A DNA stretch of 64,000 nucleotides, taken from NCBI RefSeq assembly GCF_026213295.1, contig NC_079419.1:12734789-12798788 (forward strand), given 5' to 3'. This stretch comes from Gadus chalcogrammus. Its lineage: Eukaryota > Chordata > Actinopteri > Gadiformes > Gadidae. The notes under the pieces were generated by a model, which saw nothing but the letters and a program-made list of their open reading frames with translations, was not told the DNA's origin and searched no databases. Below, one piece after another: positions 1-30,590 of this stretch. The position numbers were made by a program, and so were the translations under genes. Position 1 is the stretch's first letter. Every line of letters begins with the position of its first letter.

Positions 1-265
1 GTAGGGGAAATTCACACTTAATGGAAATATAACCTGAATTCTTTGTCAAACCAATTGTAATTACGTGTTTGCAAGTGATAATAAAGTCTTTATCTTTTAA
101 ATCGTTATCTTTCTCTACTGCTCGTGTTTTGTTGAAGGGTTTAAGTATTTTTTCCACCAAGTCACTCATAGAGAGCGCGTGGATTCATTATTTTCATTTT
201 TTATTCTAACAGATTCTAGCTTTACAACAATTATAGCCACTGTTATGGATAACAATGGATAACAA
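1..265. other. Spacer upstream of LINE, no gene
   Basis: AT-rich sequence with no coding signal that I recognise. Its end (about 160-265) resembles the stretch around 5950-6010, sharing a GTCACTCA-AAGAGA-like segment and then ATGGATAACA. The last 21 bases hold two overlapping copies of ATGGATAACAA, one of which is probably the left target-site duplication of the LINE that follows. Confidence 0.5.
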
Positions 266-402
266 CCTTATGTAAATTTAATGATATCATCTTGTTAGAA
301 ACACGTATATCTGAGAGCCAACCCAGTCGCCAAAAGCAAACACTATACGTTTTCATGAACACTGGATTACGACGTCGCATTTCAATATAAAATAGTGTGT
401 TA

Positions 403-416
403 TACACACGCACGCA

Positions 417-462
<46 letters not shown>
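403..462. repeat. (CACG)n then (CA)n microsatellite
   Basis: About 30 bp of ACGC units followed by about 30 bp of CA units, inside the presumed LINE 5' region. Confidence 0.9.
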
Positions 463-465
<3 letters not shown>

Positions 466-603
466 CCTGGTCCTCCAGGTTGGGGGTTGGGCGTGGGGCC
501 AACAACCCCACCCTGTAAAACACTTGCAGTTACAGAAACGTCGACAAGAGAACTAAGAGAGGACACGGCCCTGGGAGAGAGTAGCTCTTCAGCTAGAAGA
601 CAA

Positions 604-3600
604 ATGACGTTGTGTGGTGAAAGCCAGGAGCCCCTGGAAGCCACAGGACCGACCATCCTTCTCTCAACCAGGAAAAACATTACCATTGGAACATGGAATG
701 TAAGAACAATGTATCAAACAGGGAAAACCTTTCAAATAGCACAAGAGATGAAAAACTATAATCTTGTACTAATGGGCATCAGCGAGGCAAGATGGACACA
801 ATCAGGCCAGAAAAGATTAATGAGTGGAGAGCTGCTGATTTACTCGGGCCATGAAGATGACCATGCCCCACACACAGAAGGGGTAGCCCTCATGCTATCA
901 AGAGCCGCACAGAGAGCACTGATAGAATGGGAGGCCCATGGACCAAGGATCATCACAGCATCGTTCAGAACAACAAAGGAGAAGATAAAGATGAATGTCA
1001 TCCAATGCTACGCACCAACGAACCCCAGTGAAGAAGAAGAAAAAGAGGAGTTCTACGACAGGCTTCAGAACATCCTGGACAAATATCCAGAGAAAGATAC
1101 CACCGTCCTCATGGGTGACTTTAATGCAAAGGTAGGAAAAGTAAACATCGGATATGAGGAGGTGATGGGAACACATGGACTTGGAGAAGCAAGCGAAAAC
1201 GGAGAGAAGTTCATGGATATCTGCGCACTGAACAAGCTTGTTATCGGAGGCAGCATCTTCCCACATAAGAGGATACACAAAGCAACATGGGTATCACCAG
1301 ACCACACAACAGAGAACCAAATAGATCACATCTGCATAAGCAAGAAGTTCAGAAGATCACTACAGGATGTGAGAGTTAAAAGGGGGGCAGATGTAGCATC
1401 TGACCATCATTTGTTAACTGCTAGACTGAAACTCAAGCTCAAGAAGAACAAGACGGAGACAACAGCTAACAGACAGAAATACAACGTGAGCCTATTGAGG
1501 GACGCAGAAAAACAAGGGGAATTCAGACTGAAACTATCAAACAAATTTGAAGTTCTCCAGGACCTACTTGAAGACGAAAACAGCATCGACAGTCAGTGGC
1601 AACATATTAAAGACGCACTAATATCCACATGCCAAGAAGTGGTTGGCTACAGGAAATTCCAGCAAAAGGAGTGGATATCTACAGAAACCCAAAAAAGAAT
1701 CCAAACAAGAAAAGAGAAGAAAGCACTAGTGACAAACAGTCGTACAAGAGCATCCAAGGCAAAGGCACAAGAAGAGTATACTAATATCAATAGAATGGTT
1801 AAGAGGAGCATTAAGGCGGACAAGCGGAAATACATCGACAACCTAGCCGAAGAAGCAGAGGAAGCAGCAAGAAATGGAAACATGAAACAGTTGTATGACA
1901 CCACCAGAAAGCTGTCGGGCAAATACAGCAGGCCACAAAGACCGGTCAGGGATAAAGAGGGAAACAGCATTAAAACAAAGGACGGACAACTACACAGATG
2001 GGCAGAACACTTTGAGGAACTGCTAAATAGACCCCCACCAGTAAACCCACCAGATATCCCACCAGCACAGACCGACCTCCCCATCAGCTGTGACATACCC
2101 AGCAGAGAGGAGATCAGGAAAGCGATACAGCAGCTGAAGAGTGGGAAAGCAACTGGGCCAGATAACATCCCGGCAGAAGCCCTAAAGGCAGACGTTGGTA
2201 TCACGGTGAGCCTGCTGCATCCACTCTTCAAAAGGATCTGGGAAGAAGAAGAGATACCATCTGACTGGAAAGAGGGCCTTATTAACAAGCTCCCAAAGAA
2301 AGGAGACCTGGGAAACTGCAACAACTATAGAGGGATCACCCTACTCTCTGTGCCAGGCAAAGTGCTAAATAGAGTCATCCTGGACAGAATGAAGGATGCA
2401 GTTGACCACCAACTGAGAGACGAGCAAGCAGGATTTAGAAAGAATAGGTCCTGTGTCGACCAGATTGCCACTCTTCGCATTATCATAGAGCAGTCACTAG
2501 AGTGGAACTCCCCACTCTATGTCAACTTTGTCGACTACGAGAAGGCATTCGACAGTGTACATAGAGAGACCGCATGGAAGTTATTGAGACACCATGGAGT
2601 GCCCACTAAGCTAGTGAACATCATTGAAAACAGCTATTCTGGAATGACCTGTAGAGTGATACATGATGGACAGCTCACGGAACAGTTCCAGATCAAGACT
2701 GGGGTCAGACAGGGTTGTCTTCTATCCCCATTCCTGTTTTTACTAGCCATTGACTGGATCATGAGAACAACAACAGAACAAAGGAAGAACGGAATCCGAT
2801 GGACATTATGGACCCAACTGGATGACTTAGATTTCGCAGATGACCTGGCACTACTGTCACATAGCTACCACCAGATGCAAGACAAGATCAATACACTCAT
2901 AGAGACTTCCTCACAAGTAGGACTTAACATCCATGAGGGAAAAACTAAAAACATAAGGATAAATACAACTAGTACGGAACCGATCACCCTTGGTGACACC
3001 ATGTTAGAAGAGGTAGAGTCCTTCACCTACTTGGGGAGTATCATCAGCAGTCAGGGTGGTACAGATGCAGATGTAAAAGCTAGGATAGGTAAGGCAAGGA
3101 CATCATTTCTACTTCTCAAGAACATCTGGAACTCTAGAGAGATACGGGAAACGACTAAAATCAGAATCTTTAACTCCAACGTAAAATCCGTCCTGCTCTA
3201 TGGGGCAGAGACATGGAGAATCAATAAGATCACAATAAATAAAGTGCAAACCTTCATAAACAAATGTCTCAGAAGAATCCTGAAAATCTACTGGCCAAAC
3301 AAGGTCAGCAACAACGATCTGTGGACAAGAACAAAACAACCCCCAGCAGCAGACGAAATTGGACGAAGAAGATGGAGATGGATCGGGCACACATTACGCA
3401 AACCAGAGTCAAACACCACCAGACAGGCTCTGACCTGGAACCCTCAAGGAAAGAGAAGCAGAGGACGTCCTAAAAACACCTGGCGCCGGGACCTTCAGGC
3501 AGACACAAAGAGACTGGGAGGCACCTGGTCGCAGATGGAAAGAACGCCAGCGACCGTGAACTCTGGAGGTCCCTTGTCGACGGCCTATACCCCAGCAGGG

Positions 3601-3624
3601 GTGCTACAGGCACTAACTAACTAA
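604..3624 (+). CDS. LINE endonuclease-reverse transcriptase ORF
   Basis: The protein would nick target DNA and copy the element's RNA in the nucleus. I chose the methionine at 604 (1006 aa) because the open frame upstream, back to 397, only translates CA-repeat DNA. Residues about 25-275 are an APE-type endonuclease: TWNVRTM near the start, ISEARW, MGDFNAKVG, DHICIS and a final SDHHLL carry the usual Asn, Glu, Asp and His positions. Residues about 520-790 are the reverse transcriptase, with FVDYEKAFD near residue 642, GVRQGCLLSP, and the catalytic FADD near residue 744. The C-terminus has the basic GKRSRGRPKNTWRR stretch often seen in this family. There is no internal stop or frameshift. The stop TAA is supplied by the CTAA tail itself. 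Confidence 0.88.
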   Translation: MTLCGESQEPLEATGPTILLSTRKNITIGTWNVRTMYQTGKTFQIAQEMKNYNLVLMGISEARWTQSGQKRLMSGELLIYSGHEDDHAPHTEGVALMLSRAAQRALIEWEAHGPRIITASFRTTKEKIKMNVIQCYAPTNPSEEEEKEEFYDRLQNILDKYPEKDTTVLMGDFNAKVGKVNIGYEEVMGTHGLGEASENGEKFMDICALNKLVIGGSIFPHKRIHKATWVSPDHTTENQIDHICISKKFRRSLQDVRVKRGADVASDHHLLTARLKLKLKKNKTETTANRQKYNVSLLRDAEKQGEFRLKLSNKFEVLQDLLEDENSIDSQWQHIKDALISTCQEVVGYRKFQQKEWISTETQKRIQTRKEKKALVTNSRTRASKAKAQEEYTNINRMVKRSIKADKRKYIDNLAEEAEEAARNGNMKQLYDTTRKLSGKYSRPQRPVRDKEGNSIKTKDGQLHRWAEHFEELLNRPPPVNPPDIPPAQTDLPISCDIPSREEIRKAIQQLKSGKATGPDNIPAEALKADVGITVSLLHPLFKRIWEEEEIPSDWKEGLINKLPKKGDLGNCNNYRGITLLSVPGKVLNRVILDRMKDAVDHQLRDEQAGFRKNRSCVDQIATLRIIIEQSLEWNSPLYVNFVDYEKAFDSVHRETAWKLLRHHGVPTKLVNIIENSYSGMTCRVIHDGQLTEQFQIKTGVRQGCLLSPFLFLLAIDWIMRTTTEQRKNGIRWTLWTQLDDLDFADDLALLSHSYHQMQDKINTLIETSSQVGLNIHEGKTKNIRINTTSTEPITLGDTMLEEVESFTYLGSIISSQGGTDADVKARIGKARTSFLLLKNIWNSREIRETTKIRIFNSNVKSVLLYGAETWRINKITINKVQTFINKCLRRILKIYWPNKVSNNDLWTRTKQPPAADEIGRRRWRWIGHTLRKPESNTTRQALTWNPQGKRSRGRPKNTWRRDLQADTKRLGGTWSQMERTPATVNSGGPLSTAYTPAGVLQALTN

Positions 3625-3641
3625 CTAACTATGGATAACAA

Positions 3642-4119
3642 TTAAGCACGACAGTAAAACAATTACATGACTTTGTCTGGCTGACTTTCTCTTTCATCTC
3701 ATCAATATTCATGATATGTTGAAATTACTTATTGTTTATGTTGTGAAAAGAAGTTTAATGGTAATTTAATTTGCCAATTGGAAATGTCATTATCTTGTTT
3801 TTTATTTTGGAACAGTTGGTTTATGACCAAAAAAAATAAGCATGAACATTTAAAATTTAATTTAATGAAAAAAAAAAAGTGAATATTAGCAAATTTAAGC
3901 TTGGAAACTCACAAATCAACATTGGACGAGTAGAAATGGGTCACGTCTTAGAAGTTTCTGCATTAATTTTTTTTCGCATAGCACCACAATATATTAATTA
4001 TTGAACAAGATATCATTGCATCATTTTTTTTTTTTTTTTCTTTGGGCCATCCATGGGTCACCCGAAAATCAAAGTTTTTATTGAACTAATGAATCGCTAT
4101 TTATACCTTCATTCCCTAT
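3642..4119. other. AT-rich spacer, partner of a local duplication
   Basis: No gene seen. Bases 3631-3800 align by eye with 6008-6200: shared blocks include ATGGATAACA-TTAAGCA, ACAGTAA, CTCTTTCATCTCATCA and TATGTTGTGAAA in the same order. The LINE sits inside this copy. Confidence 0.45.
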
Positions 4120-4660
4120 ACTTGTTTCGCCGAGTCCTGCTACACGGTCCAACACCCCCATCTAGTGGCCAATTGACGCCACTGGTCCTCATTCTCCCGA
4201 CACACCTATCGGCAATCTGCAATCTCCATTCCCTACTTCAGCCGGGGATCTCCAATCAGCCGGAGGCCGCCAGTTCGTCGTTTACAACTTCCCAGTTCGT
4301 ATCTGTCCTTCCAGCATTTACCAAGAACAGTTCGTTTTCCCTGTTCTCCTCGTAACCCTCTTCCCTAGTTCTCCGTCCGTCACTCTGTCTCTGCCTATGT
4401 CGACGAACCCCTCCCTGACTCTCTGCCTTTCGCCGATACCTCGCCCGATAGTTGCCTGTCGCTGATTCCTTGACTGCCTGCCTGTCGCCGAGTTCTTGCC
4501 TGCCTGCCTGACTCCCTGTTACCGGATCGCCTGCCTTACTACGGCTTGCCTAGCCCCAGCTTGTCGTTTACCCCTTGTCCCAATAAATCCCTCTTCCTTT
4601 CACTCCGTCTCTGCCTCCCTGTGTCCAGGATTTGGGTCCCCTCGACCTGTCCCTAGAATA
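4120..4660 (+). mobile_element. Possible solo LTR or LTR fragment
   Basis: A C/T-rich, promoter-like block with several CTGCCTGCC and CCTGTCGCC motifs, AATAAA at about 4582 and a CCAGGATTTGGGTCCCCT-type end. This style resembles the 3' ends of teleost gypsy LTRs. I could not find convincing TG...CA ends or a target duplication, so this may be a fragment or simply unrelated low-complexity DNA. Confidence 0.3.
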
Positions 4661-4938
4661 AATATTGAAAGCAGGGAGACACACAAACACAACTTGTGAT
4701 GTGTTGTGACATTCATTTCTAGAATTAAATTGAATGGAAACCGGTAGGCCCATCAGAATTTTCTGAATTATATGAATATTTGAAGATATAAATTGCATTG
4801 AACATTTCTATCACAGCAGAGAGGGGAGTTGGATAGTGACATTTGTTAATGCCTTCTGCGGGATGGACCACACAGATTAGAGTGCGGCCCCTACTGGTAG
4901 AAAGGAAACGACCATGTGGCCTGAGCCTTACCCACATC

Positions 4939-5149
4939 CAGGGCCGACGGACTGCGGGGGAAAGTGAGGCAGTCCTGGGGGGGCCCAAGGCAGAGGGGTG
5001 GCCCATGGCAAAAAAAAAAAAGTTTATTATTTATTTTTAAATTATCCACCAGCCCATAGTGTTAGGAGTCGCAGACGGCCACGTCCCCCCCCCCCCCCCC
5101 CCCCCCGTCAACAATTCAGGGCAGGGGGCTGAATTGTGCCACGGCCCTG
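4939..5149. mobile_element. hAT-type MITE with 8-bp target duplication
   Basis: The 211-bp element starts CAGGGCCG and ends CGGCCCTG, a perfect 8-bp terminal inverted repeat. It is flanked on both sides by CCCACATC (4931-4938 and 5150-5157). An 8-bp duplication and CAGGG termini are the marks of the hAT superfamily. The inside has no ORF and contains an A-run and a 20-odd-base C-run. It is non-autonomous and would need a hAT transposase from elsewhere. Confidence 0.85.
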
Positions 5150-5157
5150 CCCACATC

Positions 5158-6880
5158 CATCCAATATACCCAAATGCTACATTATGGATTCTACCGGGAG
5201 TTCGAACCATCCAATTCCCAGCCTACCTGGAGTGGGCGCTGTTTCTTTCATCATTGCTTCAGAGAGCATCGCTTCAGCTGATCACTTAGAGCATGATGCT
5301 TTGCTTTGTCCGCTTTGACAACAGTATGCATTCGTACATGACGGCCGATCTACTGAAGCAGAATTTTTTCAGATTTCAGCATTGGTCATTCACTCATGTC
5401 AGTTAATTCTTTAGCCGTGTAACAAATAACGCTGAACCTAAAAAAAAAAACATTTAAAATTGCAATGGGGGAAAACGTAAAAAAAAAAAATCGGGCTATC
5501 CTTAAAATATATTATTCACCTGGTTTTATACCTTGTCAAATCCCCCACATGTATGACATATTTACACGCATAGAATTGTTTTGAAAAAGCATGTCATTAT
5601 ACCTGATATGTTAAATACTTACTTTGACAAGCAAACAACTATTTATTGTGGAAAAAACATGCTTGCAACTTTACCTTGCTTCTCTCTATCACAGCCTTAC
5701 ATGGGTGCTTCCTGAATTGATGGTTAAATGACAACAAATGTGTACAGTTGCCTTAATACAGCAGGCTCGATCAACTTACCCACTGGCTCATACCCCACTC
5801 TCCCCCAATATGAATTGTTTTTTTCATCTTGTGTGTTTACCTTAAGTACAGGTGAAACATTACATTGGGAAATGATTGGTTAAATATTTGTTTTAATGGG
5901 CATCCTTTGCTCAGGCCAGTAAATGGTAACCGGACGTAACCTGACAAAAAGTCACTCAAAGAGAATGGTGGAGACGATGAATGAACCGTTAGATATTTTA
6001 CTACAGCTAATGGATAACATTAAGCATTAGGCCTACAGTAACTAGGCCTACTTACATCTTATTTCTGTCTTCCTCTTTCATCTCATCATCAATAATATGG
6101 TTTTATAGCCTCCGTATTTTATATAGGCCTATGTTGTGAAATGTAGGCCTATATATTTTAATTTCATGCCAAGTTCAATTGCATTTCCGTTAGCCAATTA
6201 ATCGACGGATTAAATTCTGATATGTGCATTGTTTTTCTTGGATAGCTTGCTTTGTATACAAAAAAATAAAAAAAGTATTTTTGCGAAAGAACAGCAAAAC
6301 AACTTGGTTATGTTCAAGGTTAGGGTTAGCCCTCCCTCCCTAAAAAGTGGCTTTCTGGTGGAAAGCACTGAAGGCTAACTCATATACGTATGTGCGTTGC
6401 GCGCTCTGCTTATGTGTTGGCCGGGGCGTGCGGATCAATTTGTTATCAATAATGCCAACCGTGCCAATAATTAAGAGAACAACATATAGGATAGGCCTGC
6501 CTATTTATGCAGGTCTTTAGGCCTACTTTATTAAACTCCAATGAGTGCCCGGTTTGCAATGCGCTGTTGACGACTGCATCGTTTTACAGGATTATGATGT
6601 CCAAAGGTGGAGCAAAAATGTGAAGCGGATGGGAGCTTAATCCGGTCGTCTTTCGGGAAGATAAAGATGACTCGGTGACGGTTTGCAAAGCGGGGTCTTT
6701 GCTTTCGGACTTGTACAATCTAGGAACAACTGAATGGGCAAAGGTGGATGGTTTTACTCAGATTTATTTTCTAGTTTTGATAAGCATGTGGCGACCACGC
6801 GATTTCATTGATTCGTTATTTTAGAATTACTTTCATGGCAATATTTAAAAGATAGGCCTAAATAAGACGTCAACAGGGAC
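5158..6880. other. Spacer and probable NETO1 promoter region
   Basis: No coding region recognised. Several AGGCCTA-type short repeats occur between 6020 and 6540. Bases about 5950-6200 are the second copy of the local duplication described for 3631-3800. The last few hundred bases before 6881 presumably hold the promoter and 5' UTR of the NETO1-type gene, but I can point to no specific promoter element. Confidence 0.4.
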
Positions 6881-16177
<9,297 letters not shown>

Positions 16178-17040
16178 GTGGAGGTGGAGGTGGTGGAGGA
16201 GAAGGAGGTGGTGGAGGAGGAGGAGGAGAAGGAGGTGGTGGAGGAGAAGGAGGTGGTAGAGTAGGAGGAGGGGGAAGGGGATGAGGAGGAGGTTGAGAAG
16301 GAGGAGGACAAATATGTATCGAATTCCTAACATAGACACAGGCTGGTGTCTATGTTTTGCTTTAAAGGAGGAAGTGTGTTCTTGAAAATGATCCTGTTCT
16401 GGCTCGGTTCTAATGAGAAGCTGGTGGTGATAACTGCAACCGAAAACAAACCTTCCTGGTGGTAGTGAGGTTAGGAAAGTGTGTCGTTATATCTGAGGTT
16501 GCCCACCAAACATGTACATACATTAAATGTGGTTCTGTCAACTTCCTCTGCTGTTATTTTAAAATATATATGTTTCCCCCTTTTTTTTCTTTGAAAAAAA
16601 AATACTGAATGAATGATACGGAGAGCTATCCATGTGACCCTGGGTAACACTTATACAATTTATGTATGCATAAATACACATAGAGAAGGAAAATTAGAGC
16701 ATAAAAGCAATTCTGATGTCTACAGCTTTGTCTCGGTTCCCTTAACTAAAAATCCTATGTACAACAAGGCAACAATTTACATTTTGTTTAAAAATGCAGC
16801 GCTATCTATCTATCTCCTAAGCATAGATAACAAGTTAATTTCTGAGGGACAGGGAAGGTGTCATCGTTTTTGTAATTTAATTTTCTGTATTTGTTGGTGT
16901 TTTAAACTTTTTTAAGTGGGTGTACAATCTAATATATTTTGTACAATTTACTTTATCCTCCTTTCTCGATTTTCTGAAATAAATGATTACGTCTTCCCAT
17001 ATATCCATGAAACTTTTTTTCTTTAAGTACAGGATTATTA
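16178..17040 (+). other. NETO1 3' UTR
   Basis: Starts with about 110 bases of GGAGGT/GGAGAA purine repeat (16178-16295), then unique AT-rich sequence. AATAAA at 16978-16983 is a good polyadenylation signal. Bases 17040-17294 are the short spacer and probable promoter of ATPSCKMT. Confidence 0.65.
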
Positions 17041-17294
17041 TAGGAACCTAAAGAGGGATCACTGTTAGTTGTACTGTAGCCACTCGGACAAATAACAGAG
17101 ATGCACACCATCCTGTAGTCCCATTCGAAATACGGAGCGCCAGCTTGCCATAATCAAGCAATGTTAATTGCATAGCTGTTTAAATATGAATTTATAAACA
17201 ATCAATACAACCTTGCATTGGGGTATTTAACAATGCCTAGTTAGGCTAAATAGTTTAACCTTTACGACGGTAAAGTAATTAATTCAATAACGCG

Positions 17295-18903
17295 ATGTCT
17301 GAGGAACAAATCCTTCTGGAAACTGCAGTCACGCAGGGCAAAGGTAACCAGAGCACAGCTAAAAAGCGAATTGGACTAATTGCAACGGGGATTATTGGAG
17401 GTTCTCTGGTTGCTCTGTACGCCGTCACAGCGCCGTTTGTGACACCTGCTCTGAGGAAGATCTGCCTTCCGTTCGTCCCTGCGACCACAACCCAAGTGGA
17501 AAACGTTCTCAAGGTGCTTCGGACGAGGTCGGGGACCTTGGTGGACATCGGAAGTGGTGATGGAAGGATCGTACGTACGATTCTGTACATTGATAAAAAA
17601 TTATACCAATAACAAGTGTCAGATCTGTGTATCCTAAAATCTACCCGTGCATAACCAAAGGACAGATGCTGGTCACTGGAGAGGTGCACTTTACGGTTCC
17701 CCAAGAACACCTCCTGATCACCTTTGCTTCTGCACACTTTTCCATTAGGCTATATTGTGATGTCATATAGGATATTTGTGATTACTCGCACAAACTAATT
17801 CTCAGCCTACTTAGAAAAAGGAAAGGCACCAAATAGACCTCAAACTCAGGCAAGCAATAGGTGAAGAGAGTAACCATGAAACATCACCATCCTTTCAACT
17901 ATCACTAGCTTGCACATTAATGAAAAAAATTCCAACTATCGCTCAAACCTACTTAGAAAGAAGTTTGGAAGGTTTGGAACTAGATAATATTGTTACAACA
18001 GGAAATCATTAAGTTCAGTCAGTGGTCCGCCTAACAAGTTGCATGTGTTCCAGGTGATTGCCGCAGCCAAGCGTGGCTTCCATGCATCAGGCTATGAGCT
18101 GAACCCTTGGCTGGTGTGGTACTCCCGCTACAGGGCTTGGAGAGAGGGAGTCCACCACTCCACGTCCTTCCACATCTCAGACCTCTGGAAGGTGAGTTCC
18201 TCTAAGATAACAGGGCTTCATGTGTAAGGAGGAGCATCCATTGGTTTTGGCATTAGGATTGTGAAAATGTACATTTGTTTGGACATGTTTTTTTATAGTC
18301 AATCACGTTGTAGAAAGAGGAAACTGGTACGCGATGTGCCGAAGGGATGAGATAATGATGAGATAATTCATTGTGTTCTGTTTTCTGTCCTAGGTGAGTT
18401 TTGCGCAGTATTCAAATGTGGTCATTTTCGGAGTCCCTCAGATGGTAAGTCCTTCTCAGACCTTTCACTATCAAGCGTCCTTATATCCTGCATAAAATGG
18501 TTGAAAAGGTTACTAACAACGTCACTAACATTAGTTATAATGCCATGCATTTTACCATCCCGCAGAGGCATGTTTTGAGGACACAATCTTACAGCGTGAA
18601 CGACATTGAAATCCTAAAATGGATACTATATATCTATATAACCTACGCAATATAATATACTGAAATCCTCACATTAGATAACTTTCTTTCTTCCAGATGG
18701 ACCAGCTAGAGCTGAAGCTGAGCAGTGACCTCCAGAGTACAGCGATGGTGGTGGCGTGCAGATTCCCGTTCCCCAGTTGGGTGCCTGACCAAATGGCCGG
18801 GGAGGGCATAGACACTGTCTGGGTCTACGATGCCAAGACCTTTAAAACCCCACTACAAGGTCAAACAAGACAAACCGAAGACAAACTGACTTCCACATCG
18901 TAG
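17295..18903 (+). CDS. atpsckmt: ATP synthase c-subunit lysine methyltransferase
   Basis: Four exons (17295-17570, 18054-18191, 18394-18444, 18697-18903) join in frame to 223 aa, close to the human length. The enzyme (FAM173B) trimethylates one lysine of the mitochondrial ATP synthase c subunit using S-adenosylmethionine. Residues about 24-50 are the hydrophobic membrane and targeting segment ([16 protein letters not shown], then [14 protein letters not shown] sequence). [11 protein letters not shown] is the SAM-binding motif I and spans the exon 1-2 junction. [33 protein letters not shown] and ACRFPFPSW are conserved family blocks. The start is the first Met of the open frame with a suitable distance to the membrane segment. 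The C-terminus is short and polar. All introns are small. Confidence 0.95.
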
Positions 18904-19343
18904 ATGCAAATAGCCACTGTACAAAGGGAAAACACATTGTACCATTTTTGGAAGCAGTGAAACTGATATGTGTGTTTCAAAACTCAACATTTCTGTATGT
19001 ATGTTTTAAATAAAGTTATTCAACCACTTTTGTCTAAGTTTATGACCGTTCCTCTACCACCACCTAGCTGTCGAACTGTGTACTACAACCACATGCAACC
19101 TACTTGCATGCAATGTCTGCTATGGCCTGAGCGATACCTGATAACTATTGAGCGTTGCGCTCAGGGAAGAATCGCTATAAACGACGTTATCTTCACTTTG
19201 TACAGAAAAAACCCTCACGCCTCGTCAAATAGGGATCCAAACAAAAGCCTAAGATGTCTTTACCTATCAGATAGCGGCGACCCTCTACGGATCGACTGGT
19301 TAGCCGGATCTCTGTAGCAGTCTGCTGCCTGCAGCAAGTCAAG
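18904..19343 (+). other. ATPSCKMT 3' UTR and MARCHF6 promoter spacer
   Basis: AATAAA at 19009-19014 fits the end of the ATPSCKMT transcript. Only about 330 bases separate it from the MARCHF6 start codon, so the MARCHF6 promoter and 5' UTR must be compact or overlap. The spacer has no TATA box that I can support. Confidence 0.6.

Positions 19344-30590
<11,247 letters not shown>

Larger units (their letters stand above)
266..3630 (+). mobile_element. RTE-like non-LTR retrotransposon (LINE), apparently intact
   Basis: The element contains one long open frame for an endonuclease-reverse transcriptase and ends in a short tandem tail of CTAA units (3611-3630). Short-repeat 3' ends and a single long ORF are typical of the RTE group. 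The 11-bp sequence ATGGATAACAA occurs at 245-255 and 255-265 and again at 3631-3641, which I read as a target-site duplication, so the insertion is probably fairly young and full length or nearly so. A (CACG)n/(CA)n tract at about 403-462 lies in the presumed 5' leader. Clade assignment (RTE versus a neighbouring clade) is from motif style only. Confidence 0.85.
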
